In this document: one piece after another, positions 37,671-47,552 of the stretch
Layout: each line of letters begins with the position of its first letter
Numbering within the stretch: position 1 is the first letter of the stretch
Assembly (NCBI GenBank): GCA_016708785.1
Contig: JADJFC010000001.1
Span: forward strand, 124,001 to 188,000
Source of the DNA: Bacteroidota bacterium
Lineage (GTDB): Bacteria; Bacteroidota; Bacteroidia; AKYH767-A; 2013-40CM-41-45
Direction of reading: 5' to 3'
DNA: 64,000 nt
The notes under the pieces: model-generated
Seen by the model: only the letters and a program-made list of their open reading frames with translations
Told to the model about the DNA's origin: nothing
Databases searched by the model: none
Translations under genes and position numbers: made by a program

Positions 37671-38765
37671 TTAAATCTTCTTCCGTCTGTTTTTCTCGAA
37701 GTCTTCAAGCACATATTCTCCCAAACCTTTAAGCGAAGAATAAAATGCTTTACCACCATTTGCCTCGCTAAATTCTCTGATAAACTCTCTCAGATATTCA
37801 TCTTCCGCAACCATGAAAGTGGTGATCGGTATTTTCAACTTCCTACATGCTGAAGCCAGATTCAAACATTTGTTTACGATCTTTCTATCAAGGCCAAAAC
37901 TATTCTTATACAAATTCGCACCTTCCTTTATACACGATGGCTTACCATCGGTGATCATGAAGATCTGCTTATTCGGATTTTTCCTACGTCTTAAAATATT
38001 CATTCCCAACTCAAGTCCTGCCACAGTATTCGTGTGGTATGGACCAACTTGCAAATAAGGCAAGTCCTTCACTTCTATCTGCCATGCCTCATCACCAAAA
38101 ACAATTACATCCAGTGTATCTTTTGGATATCGTGTACGAATCAATTCAGCAAGAGCCATTGCAACTTTTTTTGCAGGCGTAATTCTGTCTTCTCCATACA
38201 AGATCATCGAATGTGAAATATCGATCATCAGAACTGTTGAAGTTTGAGTCTTGAATTCTTTCTCATGCACTTCCAGATCACCTTCCATGATGTGGAAATC
38301 CGAAACGCCATGATTGATCTGTGCATTTCGGATCGAATCTGTCATAGAGATCTGATCTGCAGTATCACCAAAACGATATTCCCGGTGATCACTTGTCATC
38401 TCATCACCATTTCCCATGAACCGAGTACGATGATTGCCTTGGCCGGCTTTTTTCATCTTACCAAAAACTTCTTCCAATGCATTTTTGCGAATGGTTTGTT
38501 CGGTTTTTGGTGTTATCGATAAATTACCGTCATTGGCATCTTCCTTTATATATCCTTTGCTCTTGAGGTCATTGATAAAATCAGCCATTGTGTATTTATC
38601 ATCCGTAAGCTTATGTTCACGGTCAAGTTCATTCAACCAATTCATCGCTTCATGAACATCACCGCTGGTATAATTCAACAATTGCATAAAAATACCAAAC
38701 AACCTTTCAAATGGATCCTGACTCTTATCGTCCGGTAAAAACTTACTAAATCTGTGTCCTAACAT
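37671..38765 (-). CDS. VWA-domain protein, partner of the MoxR-like ATPase
   Basis: The start is ATG 38765 (MLGHRFSKFLPDDKSQDPFERL). The N-terminal half is helical and charged; the C-terminal half is a von Willebrand A domain with the metal-ion-dependent adhesion site DISHS (TVLMIDISHSMILYGEDRI), MITDGKPSCI and TTFMVAEDEYL. VWA/MoxR pairs assemble metals or remodel protein complexes. The ATPase gene begins 75 bases downstream. A TACCTTTG promoter element lies 19 bases before the start. Confidence 0.85.
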   Translation of the reverse strand: MLGHRFSKFLPDDKSQDPFERLFGIFMQLLNYTSGDVHEAMNWLNELDREHKLTDDKYTMADFINDLKSKGYIKEDANDGNLSITPKTEQTIRKNALEEVFGKMKKAGQGNHRTRFMGNGDEMTSDHREYRFGDTADQISMTDSIRNAQINHGVSDFHIMEGDLEVHEKEFKTQTSTVLMIDISHSMILYGEDRITPAKKVAMALAELIRTRYPKDTLDVIVFGDEAWQIEVKDLPYLQVGPYHTNTVAGLELGMNILRRRKNPNKQIFMITDGKPSCIKEGANLYKNSFGLDRKIVNKCLNLASACRKLKIPITTFMVAEDEYLREFIREFSEANGGKAFYSSLKGLGEYVLEDFEKNRRKKI

Positions 38766-38783
38766 TTTAATTTCTCCTGATCC

Positions 38784-38791
38784 CAAAGGTA
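38784..38791 (-). promoter_or_regulatory. Promoter -7 element TACCTTTG for the VWA-ATPase pair
   Basis: Minus-strand TACCTTTG fits TAnnTTTG and supports the ATG at 38765 over a longer in-frame TTG at 38786. Confidence 0.55.
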
Positions 38792-38906
38792 AGCAATTGC
38801 ATTTACGAAAATCGGCATTTCCCTGGTTTTAAATATTGAACAAATACCTTAATAAAAAGTTCATTTAAGCTTAATTTCTCCCCTTAATATTAATTATCTT
38901 TCACAA

Positions 38907-41900
38907 ATGAATGCTTTAAAGATCTTCAAATCGTCTGCCGGCTCCGGTAAAACTTTTACACTTGTCAAAGAGTACCTTAAGCTCGTATTGGCTCATCCTG
39001 AAGATTATCGCTCTATACTTGCCATTACTTTCACCAACAAAGCGGCCGAAGAAATGAAAAGCCGGATCGTTGAAGCTTTGGTCGATCTTTCTTCCGGAAA
39101 CAAGAGTCCATTACTGGAAATTCTGGAAAAGGACTTGCCAAAAGTCAATATTCGGGTACGTGCTGAAAAGTCATTGAAAAACATTCTGCACGATTACTCA
39201 TCATTCTCTGTTAGCACAATTGACAGTTTTTTTCAACGCATTCTTAGAGCATTGGCTAGAGAAATACATCTTCCTCTGAAAATGGAGGTTGAAGTTAGTA
39301 CTGATGATGCTATTCTCGCTGTTACAGATTCCATTTTACGCGAAGTTGGCAATGACAAAGAACTTACTGATTGGCTTACTGACCTTGCCCTACAGAAAAT
39401 GGGTGAAGAAAAAGGTTGGAATATTGAAAATGATATCGGCGTTGTCGCAGGAGAATTGTTCAAAGAAGATCATCATAACAAAAAAATATTATCAAGAGAA
39501 GATATAAAGCGAATTTATCTGGAATTAAATCGCACAAGAAATGTCTTCACAAACAAACTCAAAAAGATCGGTGATGAAGCATTGAGTATTATTTCTGGCG
39601 CCGGATTTTCTCTTAACGATTTCTCCTATAAAGAAGCTGGTGTTGCCGGATATTTTCAAAAAATCTCGAATCCGAAAAATGCAGCCTCCTTTTTGACAGG
39701 AAGCCGTGTTGAAAAAGGTATCGATGATCCTACTTCATGGACTTCTAAAAAGAGTGAGTACAAAAGCACATTAGACGATCTTGTTTCTACTGCTTTATTA
39801 CCTCTACTTCAAAAAGCGGTTGCCATAGTTGACAATGAATACCGGGAATATATTACTGCAAATGAAGTGCTGAAGAAAATTTATCTCTTTGGACTTGTCA
39901 ACGATCTGCAAGATAAATTCCGCGAATACAGAAAAGAAAACAATGTCATCCTTCTTTCTGATACAACAAAGTTACTCGGCGACATGATCGAAGGGAATGA
40001 CACTCCTTTTATCTATGAAAAAACTGGAAATCGATTCAAGCATTTATTGATCGATGAATTTCAGGACACGAGTTTATTGCAATGGAAAAACCTGCTTCCC
40101 CTTGTTGTAAATGCACTTGGAAGTGGATTCATGACGCTTATTGTTGGCGATGCAAAACAATCCATTTATCGTTGGCGTGGCGGAAACATGAATTTACTGA
40201 TTCGTGATATCTTCACTGATCTTGTCAATTTCAAATCTATCATTCAACCGGAAGTGCTTTCTACAAATTTCAGAAGCAAAAAAGAAATTGTCTCTTTCAA
40301 CAACCAGTTCTTTCTAAATGCAAATGAAATCGCAAATGTTCAACTTGACATGAATGATCATCCGATTCTTAACCTTGCTTATGGAAAAGATCTGTCACAA
40401 ATGGTGGCTTCGAAAAATGATCAAAGCGGATACGTTGAAGTTGATTTCATCAATTCAGAAGATGCAGAAGACGAAGATGGTGAAGCGTTGAAATGGAAAG
40501 ATCTGGCAATGAAAAATCTTCTCACAGAGATTCGAAATCAGATCGCCAAAGGTTTTTCTTATCGTGATATTTCAATCCTTGTCAGAAAAAATACCGAAGG
40601 AAATGAGATTGCAACCTTTCTGCTTGAAAACGAAATCGACAAAATCATCAGTCCGGATTCATTGCTAATTACAGGCTCACCACGGATCAATTTTCTTGTT
40701 AACGTCCTGAGATTTTTGGCCGATCAAAAAAATGCAATCGCCCGGGCAGAAGTTTTGTATTACTATGCATTGAACATTGCTAATTTGAAATTCGACAAGC
40801 ACACTTATTTTTCTGACCATAAAAATTTCAAATACACAGGCAAGACAGGAAAAAAGACAACACTCTTTTTCCTCCTGAAAGTCTCAATGAATCCAACTTC
40901 AATTCAATACTTCCTGAAAGCTTTACTAGTCATCTCACCTATCTCGCTAATTTACCAATCTATGAGATCAGTGAACAACTGGTCAATATTTTCGGATTGA
41001 ACAAAAAACCGGATGCTTTCATTCAACGCTTCCAGGATCTGGTTCTCGAATACAACACCGGATTTGACAGCTCTCTGGAAGGTTTTATCAATTGGTGGGA
41101 CTCAAGTAAAAAAGTTCGTAATGCATCCGTGATCACTCCGCAAAACGAAGATGCGATTCAGATCATGACGATTCATAGATCCAAAGGACTACAATTTCCA
41201 ATTGTATTTATGCCTTTCTGCGATTGGAAACTATTGCCAAAATCAAATGAATTGATCTGGCTTCAAACAAATCAAGAACCATTTAGTGAACTTGGTAAAA
41301 CGGCCTTGGTCACTACGAATGCATTGAAAGAAACTTATTATTCAGAAAATTATAATGAAGAAGTCAATCAGACAGTAATAGACAATATGAATATGCTTTA
41401 TGTAGCTTTTACAAGAGCAGAAGAAAAACTTTTTATTTATTGCCCACAGGACAACAAGAAAGATCTCAATAGCGTTTCCAAATTGATCAGCAGAACTTGT
41501 CACCAACTTGATCCTGAACAAATAGATACTTTTTCCAAAGGCGAAAATTTTATTAAGCCAAAAAGTGACAAAAATAAATTGAATTCAACATCAACAGATC
41601 TGAGAATTTATCCATCTAATCGCTGGCAAGATAAACTCTCACTCTCTTCTCATGGAAATGACCTAATTGAAATGATAGAGAAGAAAGACATGACCAAGGT
41701 CAATTACGGAATTCTTATCCATGCACTTTTAGCTGAAGTGAAAGACACTTCTGAATTCAAACATCTTGCTGATAAATTTGTCTTTGATGGATTGATAACG
41801 GATGATCAAAAGAAAATCCTGCTTGAAGAAGTTGAAACGGTTTTGAAAGTAGAGGAAATCGCCGGACTATTTTCCAAGGAATATGAAGTCAAAGCCGAAA

Positions 41901-42115
41901 AAGAAATCATACTTCCAACAGGAGAGGTCCTTCGACCTGATCGTGTTATTATTAAAAACAAGGAAGCGATTGTAATTGATTTCAAAAGCGGTCAGCCTCA
42001 TAAAAAGCATGAAAATCAAGTCACTCAGTATGCAGATATACTTAGGAAAATGGGCTATTCACCTGTTTCATCGAAGCTGGTTTACCTGACAAATCGAAGT
42101 GTTATTTCGGTCTAA
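38907..42115 (+). CDS. UvrD/AddA-like helicase with RecB-type nuclease domain, split by a frameshift
   Basis: Superfamily 1 helicase: Walker A SSAGSGKTFTL (residues 9-19), SILAITFTNKAAEEMK (Ia), LLIDEFQDTSLLQW (II), VGDAKQSIYRWRGG (III), VLSTNFRSKKEIV (IV), IMTIHRSKGLQFPIVFMPF (V), LYVAFTRAEEKLFIY (VI). The C-terminus has a RecB-like nuclease core: E..LRPDRVIIKNKEAIVIDFKSG. The first frame stops at 41000; one more A in the A6 run at 40850-40855 continues as GKKDNTLFPPESLNES and into the second frame. About 1,070 residues in total. It acts in double-strand-break processing; an AddB-like partner is not in the window. Confidence 0.87.
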
Positions 42116-42178
42116 TACGATCTTAGAATTTGCTATTTACGCGATTAAAACTTACGTTTGACCTAGCATTACACAACT

Positions 42179-42676
42179 ATGTACACGAACCGCCCACTAC
42201 AAATCACATTGATCGACGACGATCCTCAGATGAGAGAAATGTTGAACGATTTTTTTACCGGAAAATATGCTCATTCAGAGGTTAGTACTTATGCCACTGG
42301 TGAAGAAGCTTTGAGTAAAATGATGGTCGAACCCCAATTGATCGTTCTGGATTATCACCTTGATTCCAGTGATGCAATGGCAATGAACGGACTTCAAGTA
42401 TTGAAGAAATTAAAAGACAAATTCCCTAACGTTCCTGTTATATTCTTATCAGGTCAGGAGAAAGCAGAAGTTGCCGCAAATACAATGAAATATGGTGCAT
42501 ACGATTATATCGTAAAAAACGAAAGTGCTTTTCACAGACTTGAAATCTTATTCAACAATATTCTCGGACATGTTGAATTGAAGAAAAATTTAGGTGCGCA
42601 GAAATTCTTCAATGGCATCCTGGTAGCATTGGTAGCAGCAATGATCATTGGAATTATTGTTTCAAAAATGTCTTAA
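42179..42676 (+). CDS. Membrane-anchored stand-alone response-regulator receiver domain
   Basis: Receiver domain of about 125 residues: acidic triad D13-D15, phospho-acceptor D58 (LIVLDYH), S91 and K113 (DYIVKNES). Instead of an output domain it has one C-terminal membrane segment (about 143-162, FNGILVALVAAMIIGIIV) followed by SKMS. No kinase gene is adjacent. Single-domain receivers usually act by protein contact; the tail anchor would place this one on the inner membrane. The acyltransferase gene begins 14 bases downstream. Confidence 0.82.
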   Translation: MYTNRPLQITLIDDDPQMREMLNDFFTGKYAHSEVSTYATGEEALSKMMVEPQLIVLDYHLDSSDAMAMNGLQVLKKLKDKFPNVPVIFLSGQEKAEVAANTMKYGAYDYIVKNESAFHRLEILFNNILGHVELKKNLGAQKFFNGILVALVAAMIIGIIVSKMS

Positions 42677-42690
42677 GGACAATTTTCAAC

Positions 42691-43731
42691 TTGACAGAAA
42701 ATAACAGATATCATTTTCTGGATAGTAGTCGCGGAATAGCTGCATTTATTGTCTTGATGGCACATACGATCAAGACATTTTCTCCGACTTTCTTTCAATC
42801 TTCATTCAGTTTTCTCTGGGATTCCGAAGCTGCCGTCCTTTACTTTTTTATTCTCAGCGGATACGTTCTGACAGAATCAATTCGAACTGAACGACTCACT
42901 CCTTCGTCCTATTTCAACTTTTCAGCGAAAAGAATTTGTCGAATTTATCCGGCATTTCTTATCGTATTAATTCTCTCCTTTCTTCTCTATCCACTCTTTA
43001 ATTCACCTGTCAATGGTTGGTTACAAGAATATTGGCAGAAGCTACCAACTTCATTCGATGTTATCAAACAGTCAATTTTAATTGCTAGAATTCCGAATGA
43101 ACCTGCCGGAAGAATTCTTCCACACGACTGGACGCTGTCAATAGAAATTTTGATTTCACTTGCGCTGCCGATTTTAGCTTGGATCTCCAAACGCAGCTCT
43201 TGGCTTGTGGTTGTAATGACTTATGTATTGGTAAAAACCTTACCAATCGATTCTTTTATTTTTGATTTCGCTATAGGAGTTTTCATTTCTACTAAAAAGG
43301 ACTACTTGATTTCTGTTTGGAAAAAAATGAACCTTTTGGGACACGGTTTCATCATCCTTTTTGCAATAATCCTGACTCAGATCAGTAAACTTCTGCCCGA
43401 TTACTCGGGTCAGATAGAGACTTTCATGATACATTCAAAGAGTTGGGGTCTCGGAATTCTATTAATTTCACTAATTTCCTCGATTCGGGTGCAAAAATTC
43501 CTTACGAATAAATTCCTTATGCTTCAGGGAAAAATCAGCTACAGTTTCTACTTGGTTCATTTAATAATAATTGGAATTCTTTTCAAATGGCAACCTGAAC
43601 TGTCTGTGATTTCGGCTTTCATTCTCTGCTTTTCGGCTTCATTTCTACTATCGGTTTTACTTTACAATTCCGTTGAAAAGCGTTGGAGTCAAGTTGGTAA
43701 AAAGTGCTTTTCCGGTACAAAAGGACAATAA
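42691..43731 (+). CDS. Acyltransferase-3 (OafA-like) integral membrane protein
   Basis: About ten membrane segments. The N-terminus YHFLDSSRGIAAFIVLMAHTIK carries the histidine essential in this family, followed by FFILSGYVLTESIRTERL and the RICRIYPAFLIVLILSF arginine motif. It would O-acylate a surface polysaccharide or lipid. The only start is TTG 42691, 14 bases after the receiver gene stop; co-transcription is likely. Confidence 0.85.
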   Translation: MTENNRYHFLDSSRGIAAFIVLMAHTIKTFSPTFFQSSFSFLWDSEAAVLYFFILSGYVLTESIRTERLTPSSYFNFSAKRICRIYPAFLIVLILSFLLYPLFNSPVNGWLQEYWQKLPTSFDVIKQSILIARIPNEPAGRILPHDWTLSIEILISLALPILAWISKRSSWLVVVMTYVLVKTLPIDSFIFDFAIGVFISTKKDYLISVWKKMNLLGHGFIILFAIILTQISKLLPDYSGQIETFMIHSKSWGLGILLISLISSIRVQKFLTNKFLMLQGKISYSFYLVHLIIIGILFKWQPELSVISAFILCFSASFLLSVLLYNSVEKRWSQVGKKCFSGTKGQ

Positions 43732-43737
43732 AATACC

Positions 43738-43745
43738 TACCTTTG
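43738..43745 (+). promoter_or_regulatory. Promoter -7 element TACCTTTG for pruA
   Basis: Fits TAnnTTTG, 18 bases before the ATG at 43764. Confidence 0.55.
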
Positions 43746-43763
43746 CGGTCAAATTTCTAAAGT

Positions 43764-45398
43764 ATGTCAAACGGTATTTATCAAGTTCCGGTCGCTATAA
43801 ACGAACCGGTTTTAAATTATGCGCCGGGTAGCCCTGAGCGTGCATCTATAAAAGCAGCATTGAAAAAAATGCGTAGCGAAGTCAGAGATATACCAATGTA
43901 TATTGATGGCAAAGAAGTTCGATCAGATAAACAAGGACAGATTCGTCCACCTCACGACCATCAGGCTGTTGTAGCCAATTACCATCAGGGAAATAAGACT
44001 CATATTGAATCAGCAATAAAAGCAGCGCTGGCTGCCCGTGAAAAATGGGCTTCGCTAGACTGGGAACATCGTGCGAGTATCTTTTTAAAAGCTGCTGAAT
44101 TATTAGCAGGACCTTATCGTGCTCTTATTAATGCAGCAACGATGGTTGGGCAAAGCAAGAGCATATACCAGGCAGAGATTGATGCTGCATGTGAAATGAT
44201 CGATTTCCTTCGCTTCAATGTTCAATACATGCGCGAGATATACACTCAACAGCCGATATCATCTAAAGGTGTTTACAATCGATTAGAGCAACGTCCGCTG
44301 GAAGGATTTGTATTCGCATTGACTCCGTTTAACTTCACTGCCATCAGCGGAAATTTACCTTCTTCTGCGGCCATGATGGGAAATACCATCGTCTGGAAAC
44401 CTGCCAACACACAGATTCTTGCAGCAAGTATTATGATGCAGGTATTCAATGAAGCCGGTGTTCCTCCCGGTGTAATCAACCTGGTTTATGTTTCAGGTCC
44501 TGAAGCCGGCGAGGTAATTTTCAATCACCCTGAATTTGCAGGCATTCACTTTACAGGTTCCACTTCAGTATTCCAAGGAATCTGGAAAACAATTGGCAAT
44601 AACATTCACAAATACAAAAGCTATCCGAGGATCGTTGGAGAAACAGGCGGGAAAGATTTTATTCTTGGTCACCCTTCTGCTGACGTTGATGCATTGATTA
44701 CAGGGTTAACTCGTGGAGCGTTCGAATATCAAGGACAAAAATGTTCTGCTGCTTCTCGTGCCTATATTCCGAAAAGTTTATGGCCTGCTGTTAAAGAAGG
44801 CCTTATTCGCGATATCAATTCTTTCAAGATCGGACCTACTGAAGATCTTGGCAATTTCTTTAATGCTGTAATCGACGAAAAAGCATTTGACAAACTTGCA
44901 GGTTATATTGACGATGCGAAAAAGAATCCGGATGTGAATGTAGTTGTCGGTGGTACTTATGACAAATCGAAAGGTTGGTTCATTCATCCAACAGTACTTG
45001 AAGTCAAAGATCCATACTATGTAACAATGTGCGAAGAATTATTCGGTCCTGTACTTACGATCTATGTTTACGACGACAATAAATTTGACGAAGTACTTGA
45101 CACAGTCGACAAAACAGGAACGTATGCATTGACAGGAGCTATCTTCTCTCAAGATCGCTATGCCGTTGACAAAGCCATGAAAAAACTGGTGAATGCGGCA
45201 GGTAACTTTTACATTAACGATAAATGTACAGGCGCTGTTGTCGGACAACAACCTCTTGGCGGTGGACGTGCAAGCGGGACCAACGACAAAGCAGGTTCAG
45301 CATACAACCTTCTTCGTTGGGTAACCCCTCGGACGATCAAAGAAACGTTTGATCCGGCGAAGGATTATAGATATCCGTTCTTGAATCCTGAAAATTAG
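43764..45398 (+). CDS. pruA: L-glutamate gamma-semialdehyde (1-pyrroline-5-carboxylate) dehydrogenase
   Basis: NAD-dependent second step of proline catabolism, giving glutamate. 544 residues of the stand-alone P5CDH type: GFVFALTPFNFTAISGNLPSSAAMMGN, VWKPANTQ, VNLVYVSGPEAGE, HFTGSTSVFQGIW, the catalytic glutamate in IVGETGGKDF, the nucleophile in YQGQKCSAASRAYIP, CEELFGPVLTIYVY and FYINDKCTGAVVGQQPLGGGRASGTN. Proline dehydrogenase is not in the window. A CAGGTTT inverted repeat follows the stop. Confidence 0.95.
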   Translation: MSNGIYQVPVAINEPVLNYAPGSPERASIKAALKKMRSEVRDIPMYIDGKEVRSDKQGQIRPPHDHQAVVANYHQGNKTHIESAIKAALAAREKWASLDWEHRASIFLKAAELLAGPYRALINAATMVGQSKSIYQAEIDAACEMIDFLRFNVQYMREIYTQQPISSKGVYNRLEQRPLEGFVFALTPFNFTAISGNLPSSAAMMGNTIVWKPANTQILAASIMMQVFNEAGVPPGVINLVYVSGPEAGEVIFNHPEFAGIHFTGSTSVFQGIWKTIGNNIHKYKSYPRIVGETGGKDFILGHPSADVDALITGLTRGAFEYQGQKCSAASRAYIPKSLWPAVKEGLIRDINSFKIGPTEDLGNFFNAVIDEKAFDKLAGYIDDAKKNPDVNVVVGGTYDKSKGWFIHPTVLEVKDPYYVTMCEELFGPVLTIYVYDDNKFDEVLDTVDKTGTYALTGAIFSQDRYAVDKAMKKLVNAAGNFYINDKCTGAVVGQQPLGGGRASGTNDKAGSAYNLLRWVTPRTIKETFDPAKDYRYPFLNPEN

Positions 45399-45409
45399 AA
45401 GGAAAAACG

Positions 45410-45476
45410 TTTTCAGGATACAGGTTTCAGGTTTGTAGGTTCAGAAGCTGCAAACCTAAAATCTGTATCCTGAAAA
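45410..45476. repeat. Inverted repeat of the CAGGTTT word after pruA
   Basis: Arms 45410-45435 (TTTTCAGGATACAGGTTTC...) and 45451-45476 are near-perfect complements. CAGGTTT, CAGGTTT, GTAGGTT are successive heptamers in the left arm. Starts 12 bases after the pruA stop. Confidence 0.9.
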
Positions 45477-45553
45477 TCCCTATTAACACCCTTTTGTTAT
45501 AAACCACCTTTCTGCTATTCCAAACTTCCTCTAATTCCCCTTATCTTCACCCC

Positions 45554-45865
45554 ATGAAAGCCCCAAAATTCCCCATGCTTGTAAAAGTACTTCCGTATTT
45601 GAACAACCGCTATTTTCTTACCGGACTGGGATTTTTAATTTGGATCAGTTTTTTCGATCGGAATGATTTCATTACTACCTGGACTTACAGTAAAAAATTA
45701 AAAACAGTTCAGAAAGAAAAACTTCATTATGAGGAGGGAATAAAACTCCACAAAGCACAGCTCCAGGATTTGCATTCAAGTAAAGAAAATCTGGAAAAAT
45801 ATGCCCGTGAACAATACAACCTCAAAAAGGAGAATGAGGATGTTTTTTTGATTGTAGAAAAATAA
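45554..45865 (+). CDS. FtsB/DivIC-like septum-formation protein
   Basis: A 103-residue bitopic protein: membrane segment about 20-36 (YFLTGLGFLIWISFF), then a coiled coil (KKLKTVQKEKLHYEEGIKLHKAQLQDLHSS), and the end LEKYAREQYNLKKENEDVFLI typical of FtsB/DivIC (residues near the coil end contact FtsQ/FtsL). It acts in the divisome at mid-cell. Between pruA and the converging mutase gene. Confidence 0.85.
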   Translation: MKAPKFPMLVKVLPYLNNRYFLTGLGFLIWISFFDRNDFITTWTYSKKLKTVQKEKLHYEEGIKLHKAQLQDLHSSKENLEKYAREQYNLKKENEDVFLIVEK

Positions 45866-45937
45866 TTTCAATGAAGAATGAAAAATGAATCCAGATAGCT
45901 ATCGGGATGAAAAATGAATGTTCATAACAAGCATTGC

Positions 45938-45966
45938 TACTCATTACTTACCTATTACAACTCACT
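45938..45966. repeat. Heptamer array behind the mutase gene
   Basis: TACTCAT, TACTTAC, CTATTAC, AACTCAC (plus strand); the mutase-sense word is GTGAGTA/GTAAGTA, as after the amino-acid dehydrogenase. Begins five bases after the mutase stop. ATGAAAA-type words precede it at 45871-45920. Confidence 0.8.
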
Positions 45967-45970
45967 AATT

Positions 45971-47518
45971 TCAAAATTCCCCAAACACCCTTCGCATTGC
46001 ATCAGCAATTTCGCCTAGCGTAGCGTCATTTTCTGCTGCATCAATTATAACCGGCATTAGATTCCCTGTGCCTCTGGCTGTTTCTTCTACTGCTTTTATA
46101 CAAGCTTGAGTTTTGACTTCATTTCTTTCTGATCGCAATTTTTTCAATTTGTCAATCTGCAAAGTACGAATGGAATCATCAACAGAAAAAACTTTATCAA
46201 ATGGTGGCTCTTCCATTGTGAATTGATTCACGCCAATTATAATTCTTGTGTTGTCTTGAATTGATTGCTGATATTCATACGACGCTCTGGCAATTTCATT
46301 CTGAATATACTGCGCTTCTATTGCATCAACTGATCCACCCATTGCATCGATCTTATTGATATACTCCCAGGCCTTGGCTTCCGTTTCATCGGTCATCGAC
46401 TCAATGAAGTATGAACCTGCTAATGGATCAACTGTATCCACTACTCCACTTTCATAAGCAATTACCTGCTGAGTACGCAAAGCTATCCTTGCTGCTTCTT
46501 CTGTCGGCAAACTGATTGCTTCATCGTATCCATTTGTATGCAGCGATTGAGTTCCACCTAGCACAGCTGACAAAGCCTGCAATGTAACACGCATAATGTT
46601 GTTCATCGGTTGCTGAGCAGTTAATGTCGATCCGCCGGTTTGTGTATGAAATCTCAACATCATCGAACGTGGATCTTTCGCTCCCAATTCCTGCATGATC
46701 TTCGCCCACATTCTCCGGGCTGCTCTGAATTTAGCTACTTCCTGGAATACGTTATTGTGAGCATTAAAGAAAAAAGACAAACGCTTACCAAAAACGTCAA
46801 TGTCCAATCCCTTTTCAATCGCAGCTTTCACATATGCTTTTCCATTCGCCAATGTAAATGCTAACTCCTGTACTGCTGTCGATCCGGCTTCGCGAATGTG
46901 ATATCCGGAAATGGAAATCGTATTCCACTTCGGAATTTCTTTGGAACAATATTCAAAAATATCCGTGATGATTCGCATAGATTGCTTTGGCGGATAAATA
47001 TAAGTTCCACGTGCAGCATATTCTTTTAGAATGTCATTTTGAATTGTTCCTGAAATTTTCTTTAAGTCAGCTCCTTGCTTTTTTGCAAGCGCAACATAAA
47101 AAGCCAGCAATATCGACGCCGTTGAATTGATCGTCATCGATGTGCTTATGGTTTCCAGTTTGATTCCATCAAACAAGATCTCCATATCACGCAATGAATC
47201 GATTGCTACACCTGCTTTTCCAACTTCTCCATCGGAAAGATCATGATCTGAATCGTAACCGATCTGCGTAGGAAGATCAAATGCAACCGATAAGCCTGTT
47301 GTTCCTTGACTTAACAAATAATGATAGCGCTTATTGGATTCTTCTGCAGTACTGAAACCGGCATATTGCCGCATCGTCCACAACTTACTGCGATACATAT
47401 CTGGTTGAACACCGCGAGTAAATGGAAATTCTCCCGGAAGATCTTTCACTCCTGAATGATCTGTATAGACTTGTTTTATCTCTATCCCGCTTTCGGTAAC
47501 TATCTTTTTCTCTGACAC
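45971..47518 (-). CDS. Methylmalonyl-CoA mutase large (catalytic) subunit without B12 domain
   Basis: 515 residues forming the TIM-barrel half: FPFTRGVQPDMYRSKLWTMRQYAGFSTAEESNKRYHYLL, GTTGLSVAFDLPTQIGYDSDH, STSMTINSTASILLAFYVA, ISGYHIREAGSTAVQELAFTLANG, RFHTQTGGSTLTAQQPMNNIMR, GGTQSLHTNGYDEA. It interconverts methylmalonyl-CoA and succinyl-CoA with adenosylcobalamin, but the B12-binding domain must be a separate protein not present here. Isobutyryl-CoA-mutase-like activity is the alternative. Upstream lies the DUF7935-type gene with a 34-base gap. Confidence 0.9.
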   Translation of the reverse strand: MSEKKIVTESGIEIKQVYTDHSGVKDLPGEFPFTRGVQPDMYRSKLWTMRQYAGFSTAEESNKRYHYLLSQGTTGLSVAFDLPTQIGYDSDHDLSDGEVGKAGVAIDSLRDMEILFDGIKLETISTSMTINSTASILLAFYVALAKKQGADLKKISGTIQNDILKEYAARGTYIYPPKQSMRIITDIFEYCSKEIPKWNTISISGYHIREAGSTAVQELAFTLANGKAYVKAAIEKGLDIDVFGKRLSFFFNAHNNVFQEVAKFRAARRMWAKIMQELGAKDPRSMMLRFHTQTGGSTLTAQQPMNNIMRVTLQALSAVLGGTQSLHTNGYDEAISLPTEEAARIALRTQQVIAYESGVVDTVDPLAGSYFIESMTDETEAKAWEYINKIDAMGGSVDAIEAQYIQNEIARASYEYQQSIQDNTRIIIGVNQFTMEEPPFDKVFSVDDSIRTLQIDKLKKLRSERNEVKTQACIKAVEETARGTGNLMPVIIDAAENDATLGEIADAMRRVFGEF

Positions 47519-47552
47519 TGAACAATTTTTTTAGCAACAATTAATTGCACTA

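Noticed and set aside
36106..38765. Assignment as cobalt or magnesium chelatase for a tetrapyrrole pathway
   Set aside because: No large chelatase subunit or tetrapyrrole genes nearby; the I/D-like pair alone does not justify it.
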